Of a DNA stretch of 64,000 bases, positions 8,921 through 17,192 are shown in pieces; position 1 is the first letter of the stretch; each line of letters starts with the position of its first letter. Made by a program: the position numbers and the translations under genes. The DNA is taken from the NCBI GenBank assembly GCA_964406575.1, contig CAYOSH010000003.1, positions 62,001 to 126,000 of the forward strand, in the 5' to 3' direction. The notes under the pieces were generated by a model. The model was not told the origin of the DNA and ran no database searches. It saw nothing but the letters and a program-made list of their open reading frames with translations. Source of the DNA: WTAW01 sp964406575. GTDB lineage: Bacteria > Acidobacteriota > Aminicenantia > Aminicenantales > Aminicenantaceae.

Positions 8921-8936
8921 TGGCATGGATATTGCA
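8921..8936 (+). promoter_or_regulatory. sigma-54 (RpoN) promoter of the two-component system
   Basis: TGGCATGGATATTGCA fits the RpoN consensus, with GG and GC ten bases apart. It lies about 65 bases upstream of the response-regulator start, so the regulator probably activates its own operon. Confidence 0.82.
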
Positions 8937-9005
8937 GCACAAGGACAAGACACAAAAAATATTTTGTCATAAATAAGATGCCAATATAATTTAAGGATTA
9001 TGCCA

Positions 9006-10382
9006 ATGAAAAAAAAGACAGGAAAAATACTTATCATTGATGATGACGAAGACATCCTTCAGGCTGCCCGATTGTTCCTCAAACAACATGCAGCTCTTGT
9101 ACACACGGAGAAATCTCCCACCTCCATTCCTGTACTTTTAAAGAATGAAACATACGATGTCATATTCCTGGATATGAACTTTGCAAAGGGAGCCACGAGC
9201 GGTCAAGAAGGCTTCTTCTGGCTGGATAAAATCTTGGAAATGGACCCCTCAGCAGTTGTCGTTCTGATCACAGCTTTTGGCGATGTGGGAATGGCTGTCC
9301 GCGCCATAAAGGAAGGAGCGACTGATTTTGTCCTCAAACCTTGGCAGAATGAACAGTTCCTGGCCACATTCACTGCAACCATGAGCCTCCGCCAATCTCG
9401 AGTTGAGGCCAATAATCTGCGGACTCGCCAAAAGCAGTTGATCGCGGATCTCGATCAGCCCTTCCATGACTTCATCGGAAAAAGCAAAGCGATACAGGAT
9501 GTCTTTGCGAACATCAATAAAGTCGCCAAAACCGACGCCAATGTCCTGATCCTGGGGGAGAACGGGACAGGAAAGGAGCTGGTCGCCCGCGCTCTGCACC
9601 GACAATCCTCCAGAGCAGAAGAGGTCTTTATCTCCGTCGACATGGGCGCCCTGAGTGAAACTCTTTTCGAGAGCGAGCTGTTCGGACACGTAAAGGGCGC
9701 TTTTACAGACGCCAAAGAAAACAGGGCCGGCCGGTTCGAAGTAGCCTCGGATGGGACGCTTTTTCTCGATGAAATCGGCAATCTCCCTCTGACGCTCCAG
9801 GCCAAACTTCTCGGTGTCATTGAAACGCGAACCGTAACACGGCTGGGTTCGAACAAAGCCATTCCCGTGGATGTCAGGCTCATCTGTGCAACAAATTTAC
9901 CCATTCATGAGATGGTATCCAGCAACGAATTCCGACAGGACCTCCTCTACAGAATCAATACAGTCGAAATTCAGATCCCTCCCCTGCGTGACAGATCGAA
10001 AGATATCTCTTTGCTCGTTGACCATTTTCTAAAGGTCTACTCCAAAAAATATCATAAAACCCAGAAGAGGATTAATACCGGCACATTGAAGAAACTGGAA
10101 AAATACCACTGGCCCGGAAATGTCCGCGAGCTCCAACACGCCATCGAAAGAGCTGTGATCATGAGTGAAACAGCAATGCTCCAGCCAACAGATTTCTTCT
10201 TTTCTTCCCAGGAATCGAAAGAAGAAGGCCTCGTATTCGATACGTACAATCTTGAGGAAGTGGAAAAGGCAACGATCCGAAGAGTTCTCAGCCGCTATGG
10301 CGGAAACATCAGTCAGGCATCCAAGGAACTGGGCCTGTCGCGGACATCGCTCTATCGCAGGTTGGAAAAGTATGGTTTATAA
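9006..10382 (+). CDS. NtrC-family sigma-54-dependent response regulator
   Basis: The three domains appear in order. The receiver domain has the acidic pocket IIDDDED, phospho-acceptor Asp in IFLDMNF and Lys in VLKPW. The AAA+ domain has Walker A GENGTGKE, the sigma-54 contact loop GAFTDA and Walker B TLFLDEIG. A Fis-type helix-turn-helix at the end reads GGNISQASKELGLSRTSLYRRLE. ATG 9006 is eight bases after AAGGA; ATG 9000 is only two bases after it and is less likely. The loop has Asp instead of the usual Gly of GAFTGA. Its neighbours are a sensor kinase downstream, overlapping by 11 bases, and a divergent efflux operon with a sigma-54 promoter, its probable target. Confidence 0.95.
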   Translation: MKKKTGKILIIDDDEDILQAARLFLKQHAALVHTEKSPTSIPVLLKNETYDVIFLDMNFAKGATSGQEGFFWLDKILEMDPSAVVVLITAFGDVGMAVRAIKEGATDFVLKPWQNEQFLATFTATMSLRQSRVEANNLRTRQKQLIADLDQPFHDFIGKSKAIQDVFANINKVAKTDANVLILGENGTGKELVARALHRQSSRAEEVFISVDMGALSETLFESELFGHVKGAFTDAKENRAGRFEVASDGTLFLDEIGNLPLTLQAKLLGVIETRTVTRLGSNKAIPVDVRLICATNLPIHEMVSSNEFRQDLLYRINTVEIQIPPLRDRSKDISLLVDHFLKVYSKKYHKTQKRINTGTLKKLEKYHWPGNVRELQHAIERAVIMSETAMLQPTDFFFSSQESKEEGLVFDTYNLEEVEKATIRRVLSRYGGNISQASKELGLSRTSLYRRLEKYGL

Positions 10383-11727
10383 ACGCTTCCGAACAAACAT
10401 CACAGTCCGGATCATTCTGTTGAGCCTTTTCTTATGCCTGTTTTTCTATCTTTTGTTCAAGACTGAACTGTTTGCCGCTCTGTTTATCTCAGCTGTCTTG
10501 TGTATTTACCAGACCTACTCATTGGTTCGTTATGTAGAGACAACAAACAGGGACCTTTCTCGATTCTTTGAAACCATCCGGTATGAAGATTTTTCTCAAA
10601 CTTTTAAAGATGACGGGCGAGGCAAATCCTTCTCTGAATTGCGGGCTGCATTTAATGACGTGTGCAATGCTTTCCGGAAGGCACGATCCGAGAAGGAGGA
10701 GCACTATCACTATCTCCAGACTGTCGTTCAGCACATCGGAGTGGGCCTTATCGCCTTTCGAAGGGACGGTGAAGTCGAACTCATTAACACGGCGGCGAAG
10801 AGACTGCTCAATGTTCCTCGGCTGAAAAACGTTAAAAACTTGGAAACCTTAAGCAAAAAACTGGTCGAAAAACTCCTTCAACTCCGCTCGAAGGAAAGAG
10901 CTCTTGTGAAAGTCTATGACAATGGTGAACTCCTCTATTTGGCTCTGTATGCCACTGAATTCAGGCTAGCAGGACAAGACATATCCCTGGTTTCTATCCA
11001 AAATATTCAGAGCGAATTGGAAAAAACGGAAATCGAAGCCTGGCAAAAGCTCATCCGAGTGCTCACGCACGAGATCATGAATTCCATCACTCCAATATCC
11101 TCACTCGCCTCAACCATGAATGAGTTGATCGGAGAGGCTTTCTCCGGTGTGACTTCAGATTCTGAATCCGATCAAGAAATCCTCGATGATATCCGCCAAG
11201 CGATCAAAACAATTCAAAAAAGAAGTCAGGGATTGCTTCATTTCGTCGATGCCTACAGGAACCTCACTCTTATTCCGCAGCCAAATTTTCAAATTTTTCC
11301 GCTACAAGAGCTTTTTGCAAGGGTAGAGAAGCTGATGCAAGCGAACATCGAAGAGAAAGGGATCGACTTCGAAGCCAAAGTGGAACCCGAAAGCCTGGAG
11401 TTGACAGCGGATCCCGAGCTCATCGAACAAGTGTTGATCAACCTACTCCTGAACGCCCTCCAGGCTCTCGAGCAGCGACAAGAGGCTCAGATCCGGCTGG
11501 AAGCCCGTCTCGATGACAGGGGGAGAATCCTTATCCAAGTCAAAGATAACGGGCCGGGAATATCCAGGGAGAATTTGGATAAGATATTCATCCCTTTTTT
11601 CTCGACAAAAGACGGAGGCTCTGGAATCGGATTGAGCTTATCCCGACAGATTATGCGTCTGCATAAAGGAACGATAAGTGCTCTGTCTAATCCTGATATC
11701 CAAACGATCTTCACGCTCAGGTTCTGA
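10372..11727 (+). CDS. sensor histidine kinase (NtrY/NtrB-like)
   Basis: The start is ATG 10372, inside the end of the regulator gene and after GGTTGGAAAAG; longer frames lie in the regulator's coding region. Two N-terminal membrane helices (about residues 10-45) have almost no periplasmic loop, so the kinase may sense in or near the membrane or the cytosol. A linker and a PAS-like domain (VVQHIGVGLIAFRRDGEVELINTAAKRLL) follow. The HisKA helix has the phospho-acceptor in LTHEIMNSITPI, and the ATPase domain has NLLLNALQAL, DNGPGIS and GSGIGLSLS. It should phosphorylate the adjacent regulator. Confidence 0.94.
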   Translation: MVYKRFRTNITVRIILLSLFLCLFFYLLFKTELFAALFISAVLCIYQTYSLVRYVETTNRDLSRFFETIRYEDFSQTFKDDGRGKSFSELRAAFNDVCNAFRKARSEKEEHYHYLQTVVQHIGVGLIAFRRDGEVELINTAAKRLLNVPRLKNVKNLETLSKKLVEKLLQLRSKERALVKVYDNGELLYLALYATEFRLAGQDISLVSIQNIQSELEKTEIEAWQKLIRVLTHEIMNSITPISSLASTMNELIGEAFSGVTSDSESDQEILDDIRQAIKTIQKRSQGLLHFVDAYRNLTLIPQPNFQIFPLQELFARVEKLMQANIEEKGIDFEAKVEPESLELTADPELIEQVLINLLLNALQALEQRQEAQIRLEARLDDRGRILIQVKDNGPGISRENLDKIFIPFFSTKDGGSGIGLSLSRQIMRLHKGTISALSNPDIQTIFTLRF

Positions 11728-11730
11728 TCT

Positions 11731-11857
11731 TCCGTTTCCCATACGGTCCATTCGGGGGATGAACTCTATATGCAATTCGTAATGGTCAGTTCAGGGAACT
11801 GACTCTACAGCCTAAATTATCCGACGTTCCTAGGACCACGGATATGGAAATGCGTCC
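11731..11857. repeat. family 2 element relic (no promoter beside it)
   Basis: Between two converging genes, the left part CGTTTCCCATACGGTCCATT and the right end CACGGATATGGAAATGCGTCC match the two ends of the family 2 copy at 31555-31800 read on the minus strand. The middle is unrelated. Unlike the other copies it is not followed by promoter boxes, so it may be a displaced fragment. Confidence 0.45.
11785..11803. terminator. perfect hairpin between converging genes
   Basis: GTCAGTTC-AGG-GAACTGAC forms an 8-bp stem with a 3-base loop, about 60 bases past the kinase stop. There is no T-run, so termination on either strand is only a possibility. Confidence 0.35.
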
Positions 11858-11873
11858 TGGTAAAATTCGCAGA

Positions 11874-13274
11874 TCAATCGAGCTCATATTTTTGCAGATA
11901 CTCAGGGACTGTGACCGCCCACTGGAACTTTGACTTGATATCCTCGGCAAGGCTAAAGGCCGCCTGTTTTTCCCCGTGCGTGATAAAAAGTTTCTTTGGA
12001 GGCGACTTGATAAAGCCGATCCACTTGAGCAGCTCATCTCTATCGGCATGTGCAGAAAATCCTTGGATCTGCCGGATCTGTGCCCGGACAGGATAGGTGT
12101 TTCCATGAATCCGAACTTCTGCCGTTCCCTCCAGGATCGACCGTCCCAAAGTCCCGCTGGCCTGATATCCTACAAAAAGTATAGTGGATTCCGGCCGGGA
12201 TATGTTGTGCACGAGATGATGTTTTATTCGTCCTCCTGTACACATGCCTGATCCTGCCATGATCACACAGGACCCTCTGATAGAATTGATCGCCTTGGAT
12301 TGCTCGACAGTATGGATCAGACGAAGTCCGGGAAAACTGAATGGAGACTGCCCCCTATTAAAAAGCGCCCGTGCTTCCTTGTCGAGGTACTTTTTATACC
12401 GTTCGAAAACATGAGTGATATCCACGGCCATCGGACTGTCTAGAAACATCATCAGGTAAGGAATCCGGTCCTTGCGCGCGAGTCGGCTCAGGCAATACAT
12501 CACCTCTTGTGCCCTTTCAATGGCAAAAGTGGGGACAACGATGTTGCCTCCCGCTTTTATGGTATCGAGGATGGACATCTTCAAAAGATTCTCAGTACTG
12601 TCATAGTCCTCGTGATTGCGGTTTCCGTATGTGGACTCCATGATCACATAATCAGCCTGGTCAAAAACGGAAGGGTCTCGAACAAGAGGCTTATCCCACT
12701 GTCCGATGTCTCCTGAGAAGACGAGCCGTCTGCGATTTTTATCTTCTTCAACTAACAATTCAACCATAGCAGCGCCAAGGATATGGCCCGCATCGTGCAG
12801 GCGTAACATCACTTTATCGTTGAGCGGATAGAGGCCATCATAGGGAACGCTTTTTACCAGAGGAAAGGTTTTTTCCACATCTTTGACAGTGTACAGTGGG
12901 ATCTCAGGATAAGGCCCTTTTCTCCCCTCTTTTTTGTGGCGCTTCTTTTTGTAGGCCGCGTCTTCTTCCTGAATCTCTGCCGCATCCCTTAGCACGATCT
13001 CGAGCATTTCCTGGGATGGAGAAGTGGTCAGGATCTGGCCAGAAAATCCATCCCTCACAAGCTTGGGTACAAGACCGGAATGATCGAGATGAACATGAGT
13101 GAGGATGACAAAATCGATGTGCTCAGGGAGCACAGGAAAGGGATTCCAGTTCCGGATGCGATATTCCCTCTCCTGAAATAATCCACAATCCACGAGTACA
13201 AGGAGTCCTCCAGCCTCTAAAAGATAGCAGGACCCTGTTACCTGTTGGGTTGCACCCAGGAATTGTAACCGCAT
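11874..13274 (-). CDS. MBL-fold beta-CASP RNA-processing nuclease (CPSF73/Ysh1-like)
   Basis: ATG 13274 is chosen because the upstream gene stops at 13277, two bases earlier. The 466-residue protein has the metallo-beta-lactamase metal motif LTHVHLDHSG, DAGHILGAAMVEL, a beta-CASP insert (ESTYGNRNHEDYDST, SGSGMCTGGRIKHH-like block) and the C-terminal QGFSAHADRDELLKWI motif. This is the bacterial relative of the eukaryotic cleavage factor CPSF73, expected to act as an endo- or exoribonuclease with two zinc ions. It appears co-transcribed with the small permease upstream, which has no obvious functional link. Confidence 0.93.
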   Translation of the reverse strand: MRLQFLGATQQVTGSCYLLEAGGLLVLVDCGLFQEREYRIRNWNPFPVLPEHIDFVILTHVHLDHSGLVPKLVRDGFSGQILTTSPSQEMLEIVLRDAAEIQEEDAAYKKKRHKKEGRKGPYPEIPLYTVKDVEKTFPLVKSVPYDGLYPLNDKVMLRLHDAGHILGAAMVELLVEEDKNRRRLVFSGDIGQWDKPLVRDPSVFDQADYVIMESTYGNRNHEDYDSTENLLKMSILDTIKAGGNIVVPTFAIERAQEVMYCLSRLARKDRIPYLMMFLDSPMAVDITHVFERYKKYLDKEARALFNRGQSPFSFPGLRLIHTVEQSKAINSIRGSCVIMAGSGMCTGGRIKHHLVHNISRPESTILFVGYQASGTLGRSILEGTAEVRIHGNTYPVRAQIRQIQGFSAHADRDELLKWIGFIKSPPKKLFITHGEKQAAFSLAEDIKSKFQWAVTVPEYLQKYELD

Positions 13275-13276
13275 GA

Positions 13277-13771
13277 CTATTTCATCCCTGAGAAGAATGT
13301 TTGCGCGATGAGGCCTGCGATGGGAGGAAAGAAAAACGTGCAGACGAACCTGACGAATGTGAATTTCCATCCCATGATCCCAACCTCCATGGGGACACGC
13401 GCGATCGCCCACAGGGACCATGCCGTGACATAAGCGACCATAGTCCCGAATCCAGCCCCGGCTTTGAGAAGGCCTGCAGCCAGGGGCAAGCTCACATAAG
13501 GCCCTCCGGGAGTGATGCCGCCAGCAATCGTTCCGATGACAATGCCTCTTATACCTGAGGCATCCCCGATCAATCGATTGATCTGGGCCTGAGGCAGCAT
13601 AACTTGAACCATCCCCGCCAGGATAAAGGCAAAAATCAGGAGGGGAAGGATCTCCGCGATCATCTTGAAAGAAAGTTTCATTCCTGTTATGTACTGTCCC
13701 TCCCCCCGGAAGTAGGCATAGACAAGAACTGCTAAGGCGAGAACGGCCATAATCAAAGTTGGTCCTAACAT
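13277..13771 (-). CDS. small permease of the ArsP/DUF318-like family
   Basis: The start at ATG 13771 has AGAGGAG upstream; an ATG eight codons earlier lacks a ribosome site. The 164-residue protein has four to five membrane helices. It carries the glycine-rich GTIAGGITPGGPYVSLPLAAGLLKAGAG segment typical of the predicted-permease family that includes ArsP, but is about half the usual length (300 or more), so it probably works as a dimer or with a second half-protein. The substrate is unknown. It lies directly before the beta-CASP nuclease gene. A promoter candidate lies unusually far upstream, near 14150. Confidence 0.8.
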   Translation of the reverse strand: MLGPTLIMAVLALAVLVYAYFRGEGQYITGMKLSFKMIAEILPLLIFAFILAGMVQVMLPQAQINRLIGDASGIRGIVIGTIAGGITPGGPYVSLPLAAGLLKAGAGFGTMVAYVTAWSLWAIARVPMEVGIMGWKFTFVRFVCTFFFPPIAGLIAQTFFSGMK

Positions 13772-14135
13772 GCTCGAACTCCTCTTTGTGTCCATTTTAT
13801 TTTGCTGTATAAAGAGCTTCTTTCAAAGTGATCACTCGTTACCCTCTGAATCCCTGATCCCACCTCTCTTTTGTCCCTTCATTACGCCCATAAACACATT
13901 ACCCGTATATATAAACTCTCTCCACTACTGTGCGATAGTGCAAGAAATACCCTTTTTTATGTTTTTTCCTCGCACACGATGATCACCTTGCTAATAAACC
14001 CGGCTGGCCTGCTCTTCTGCAAAGCATTTGCCGGAGAAAATTATAATTCACTCCTCACGTTCCACCCTGAGTCGAAGTCCCATGAGCACAAGCTCGTCCT
14101 GCCAGTAATCCGGCTAGATCGAATGAACAACAGAT
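13772..14135. other. 364-bp stretch without a recognised gene (possible long leader or RNA)
   Basis: No convincing coding frame or known RNA is seen on either strand; only tiny frames without good ribosome sites exist. If the promoter at 14136-14163 is active, this whole stretch would be transcribed before the permease gene. A frame on the plus strand that crosses this region and the neighbouring repeat looks accidental. Confidence 0.4.
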
Positions 14136-14163
14136 TTTATAATATGAGCACTCGACTAAGCAA
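14136..14163 (-). promoter_or_regulatory. candidate promoter beside family 2 element
   Basis: On the minus strand TTGCTT (14158-14163) is followed after 16 bp by TATAAA (14136-14141). The -35 lies seven bases from the 9-bp target duplication of the element at 14180, the same layout as at the other promoter-linked elements. It would transcribe toward the permease gene 365 bases away. Confidence 0.45.
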
Positions 14164-14179
14164 ATTTTTCCTTACATAT

Positions 14180-14415
14180 GTAAACATCCTCAGAACCGTG
14201 ATGGCACATGCCCAATCACGTTATTTGGTGTTCCAATTTTTTGGTGGAGAAAACCGTGAGAAGGGCTGGACGGGCATGGTGTATCTCCCGAGTGGGAGAT
14301 GTGAGGGAAGCCCGGATCCGAGCGAAGTTTCCTCGCTGCGGAAACTAAGTGTGTTTTCGAAATCTCCAATTGGAACTTTCGGAACGCCATTCATTACAGT
14401 TTTGGGGATGCTTCC
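14180..14415 (+). mobile_element. family 2 element, complete copy with target duplication (236 bp)
   Basis: Left end GTAAACATCCTCAGAACCGTG and right end CAGTTTTGGGGATGCTTCC are imperfect inverted repeats. The flanks CTTACATAT (14171-14179) and CTTGCATAG (14416-14424) match at seven of nine positions. The middle (GGAGAAAACCGTGAGAAGGG, then CTGGACGGGC) recurs on the opposite strand at 53912-54088. No protein is encoded. Confidence 0.65.
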
Positions 14416-14545
14416 CTTGCATAGGAAAAGATATCCTTTGCATACTCACGGGACACTGATGATCTGGGGTGTGTTTTCAGTTTTTGTAATGGAGAAATAA
14501 CACAAGCTATCTTGAAAAAATGCGAGTCCTCCAGAATAGTCTAAC

Positions 14546-14719
14546 TCAAGATTCTTCTGTTTTTTTGTTCTCTTTCTTCTTATCCTCTTCCCAAAAAGCC
14601 AAACAACTAGTATCACAGAAGTGGAGAACATATCCCCCTCCCTCTGCATTGAGGGCGGCCGCCTTGGGAATCATTTTTTTACACACATGACAGGCAATTT
14701 TTTCGTTATCTTCGCTCAT
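14546..14719 (-). CDS. 57-residue zinc-finger-like protein
   Basis: A short frame opens at ATG 14719 and ends at TGA 14546. It contains two cysteine pairs, CHVC at residues 10-13 and FCDTSC around 34-39, followed by LAFWEE and a lysine-rich tail. The pattern Cx2C...FCx3C resembles TRASH/MYM-type small treble-clef fingers that bind zinc or other metals. The gene starts 71 bases downstream of the MBL hydrolase and could be the last gene of the nuo transcript. Coding is supported by motif and frame integrity; function is unknown. Confidence 0.6.
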   Translation of the reverse strand: MSEDNEKIACHVCKKMIPKAAALNAEGGGYVLHFCDTSCLAFWEEDKKKENKKTEES

Positions 14720-14789
14720 TGTTTAACCTTTCGATAGTTTAACATCCTTTATAACATCCGAATGAGATGAATTCAAGTTCATGTGCCTA

Positions 14790-15644
14790 TTATGCCGGGA
14801 GAGGTTCAAAAGTGTACTTCTCTTTGATTTTTTTGACTCTTCCAAAATAATAGTGGGGATCATGATCGAATGCGATGATCCAATTTTCTCTCACAGCTTG
14901 ATCGAAAAACCAGGCCTTCGTTTCAAGGGTTGTGACCGGGAAGAGGTCATAGCTGGCGATATACCCTAATCCTAAATGGGCAGATGTGGGAACCATATCC
15001 CCGAAAAAGACGAGTGTATCGTTTCCCGACTGAACTTTCACACCTTGATGGGAGGATGTATGCCCGGGCATGAGTATAACATGAACACCGTTCACGATTT
15101 TTGTGTCGCCCTCCACCAGATGGAGTCGGCCATGTTCCTCGAGGGGCAAAAAAGTGTCTCTGAAATAGCTCACTCTATCCCTAGAAAGAGGATTCAAAGC
15201 GTATTTCCATTCGCCCTTTTGGATGATATAGGCAGCATTCGGGAATGTGGGAACGACATCGCCTTGGGCGTTTTTACGCGTATTTCCTCCGCAATGGTCA
15301 AAATGGAGGTGGGTGTTTATCACATGCGTTACCTCTTCAGGGGTAAATCCAATGGCTTTCAGCGATTCGAGCAGACCAGGTTCTCTCTCGATGGCATAGT
15401 ATTGGGTGAACTTGGCAGGGATCAAAGTGCCAACCCCTGTATCGATAAGGATCAGCTCTTTATCAGTTTTTATAAGGATGGAGTTAAGCCCCATTTGAAT
15501 TCTGTTCGATTCATCCGCAGGGAACAGCCTTTCCCACAGAGGTTTGGGAACGACTCCGAACATGGCTCCCCCATCGAGATAGAAGAATCCATCTCTAAGT
15601 CCATAGACTTCAAATCGACCTAAGGTGATCTTATGGGGGGTCAT
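14790..15644 (-). CDS. MBL-fold metallo-hydrolase
   Basis: This 284-residue protein has the metal motif THLHFDHCGG, a later His in MPGHTSSHQG and Asp in FFGDMVPTSAH, the complete set for a binuclear zinc hydrolase. It resembles the lactonase/quorum-quenching-like branch (LIDTGVGTLIPAKF). The start ATG overlaps the nuoI stop by four bases (ATGA), so translation is coupled to the complex I operon. A link with respiration is not obvious. The substrate cannot be assigned. Confidence 0.88.
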   Translation of the reverse strand: MTPHKITLGRFEVYGLRDGFFYLDGGAMFGVVPKPLWERLFPADESNRIQMGLNSILIKTDKELILIDTGVGTLIPAKFTQYYAIEREPGLLESLKAIGFTPEEVTHVINTHLHFDHCGGNTRKNAQGDVVPTFPNAAYIIQKGEWKYALNPLSRDRVSYFRDTFLPLEEHGRLHLVEGDTKIVNGVHVILMPGHTSSHQGVKVQSGNDTLVFFGDMVPTSAHLGLGYIASYDLFPVTTLETKAWFFDQAVRENWIIAFDHDPHYYFGRVKKIKEKYTFEPLPA

Positions 15645-16114
15645 CTAATGAGCTTGTCCAGATCGTAGATCAATGCCTCTCGCGAATACTCTGCGATCTC
15701 GACTTCGTCGGTATCCATTCGGATGGCATCTTCTGGACAAGCCTCAACACAAAATCCGCAGAAACAGCACCGCGTGAGATCGATGATGAATGTGGAAGGG
15801 TATTTCTGGATTTGCGGATCGGGATCCTCTGTGGCCTCGATGTAGATACACTCGGATGGACAAACTGTAGCACACAACATGCAGGCTACACAACGAGGCT
15901 TGCCGTCTTCACGCTTCATCAACCGATGGAGGCTGCGATGTCTGGTTGCGATTTTGACTCTCTCCTCCGGGTATTGTATGGTGACAGCCCCTTTCCTTTT
16001 GGTCTTGATCCGGAAGAGTTTGAGGATATGGAAATACATGTTCACGACAAAATGCCGTGTGGTGATGATACTTCCCTTAATAAGTTCGATGAAATATCCA
16101 AGTGCTTTTATCAT
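15641..16114 (-). CDS. nuoI: NADH-quinone oxidoreductase subunit I
   Basis: This 157-residue ferredoxin-like subunit carries two 4Fe-4S motifs, CVACMLCATVCPSEC and CCFCGFCVEACPEDAI (clusters N6a and N6b). These pass electrons from the peripheral arm toward quinone. It follows nuoH by four bases. The N-terminus includes the amphipathic segment that seats NuoI at the membrane. It is the last nuo gene present; nuoJ, K, L, M and N do not follow. Confidence 0.96.
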   Translation of the reverse strand: MIKALGYFIELIKGSIITTRHFVVNMYFHILKLFRIKTKRKGAVTIQYPEERVKIATRHRSLHRLMKREDGKPRCVACMLCATVCPSECIYIEATEDPDPQIQKYPSTFIIDLTRCCFCGFCVEACPEDAIRMDTDEVEIAEYSREALIYDLDKLIR

Positions 16115-16118
16115 TTGT

Positions 16119-17192
16119 TTATAAGCTCATCAGAATAGCTGTTGCCACAATATTAAAGAGGCTCAATGGGATGAGCAATTTCCATCCCAAATCCATCAAC
16201 TGGTCGTAGCGGAATCGCGGGTAGGTCCAGCGAACGAGAATCTGGAACCAACAGAAAAAGAAAACTTTGAGATTGAAGGACAAAACCTGGAATGCCACTA
16301 CGACCCCATGAGGGAGAAGCCACTGACCACCCCAGGGAAATTGGAATCCATCCGGGTACAACCACGGGACTTGCCACCCACCAAAAAAGAGTGTTGTGAG
16401 CAGACAAGCGACGATCAGGACCTTCATAAAGTCCGTGAACATGTAAAGCCCCCACTTGAGGCCGCTGTATTCTGTAAAAAAACCGATGATTTCAGACTCC
16501 CCCTCCGGAAGGTCAAAGGGAACTCTCTCTGACTCAGCCACTGCTGCGAAGAGGAAGATGATGAATCCTAAGGGCTGAAGCAATATCCCCCACTTCGGCA
16601 ACCATTCAAAAAGGAGCTGGCCCTGGTAGTGAACGAGATTGGACAGTGTGAGTGAGGGGAACACCATGATCAGACCAATCAGTGACAGCCCGAGAGCTAC
16701 CTCATAAGAGACGAGTTGGGCAGCTCCTCTTAAGCCGCCCAAAAGGGTCCAGCGGCTGTTTGAGGCCCAACCGCTCAAAATGACACCGTAGATACTCATA
16801 GAAAGCATGGCCAAAATAAAGAGCAGGCCCACGTTGATATCCAGGACCTGCAGTTTGATCTCTCTCCCCCCCAAGCGGAGGCTATCTCCAAAGGGGACAA
16901 CCGCTACCGTAACCAACACAAAAAAGAATGACAGGAACGGAGATAGATTGTGGATGAATCTTCTGGAGAAGACTGGAGTGAAATCCTCCTTGAAGAACAT
17001 TTTTATCGCATCAGCAAAGGGCTGAAAAAGGCCGATGATCCGGAACTTCCAGATGTTGGCCCTGTTCGCTCCAATCCTATCCTGCATGACAGCGCTTTCT
17101 TTCCGTTCGGCCCAAGTTAGATAGAGCGCGAGCACCAAAAACCACATCATGGCAAAGACGACCTTGATCAACACGATAAGTATGTCTATCAT
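16119..17192 (-). CDS. nuoH: NADH-quinone oxidoreductase subunit H
   Basis: This 357-residue membrane subunit has about eight helices and conserved loops WAERKESAVMQDRIGANRAN, FFKEDFTP and AAVAESERVPFDLPEGESE, which line the quinone chamber. Its start overlaps the nuoG stop (ATGA). Of the membrane arm only NuoH and NuoA are encoded here. Confidence 0.97.
   Translation of the reverse strand: MIDILIVLIKVVFAMMWFLVLALYLTWAERKESAVMQDRIGANRANIWKFRIIGLFQPFADAIKMFFKEDFTPVFSRRFIHNLSPFLSFFFVLVTVAVVPFGDSLRLGGREIKLQVLDINVGLLFILAMLSMSIYGVILSGWASNSRWTLLGGLRGAAQLVSYEVALGLSLIGLIMVFPSLTLSNLVHYQGQLLFEWLPKWGILLQPLGFIIFLFAAVAESERVPFDLPEGESEIIGFFTEYSGLKWGLYMFTDFMKVLIVACLLTTLFFGGWQVPWLYPDGFQFPWGGQWLLPHGVVVAFQVLSFNLKVFFFCWFQILVRWTYPRFRYDQLMDLGWKLLIPLSLFNIVATAILMSL

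Noticed and set aside
13871..14500. Open frame of 209 codons on the plus strand
   Set aside because: It crosses the family 2 element with its target duplications, has no ribosome site and shows no protein-like composition.
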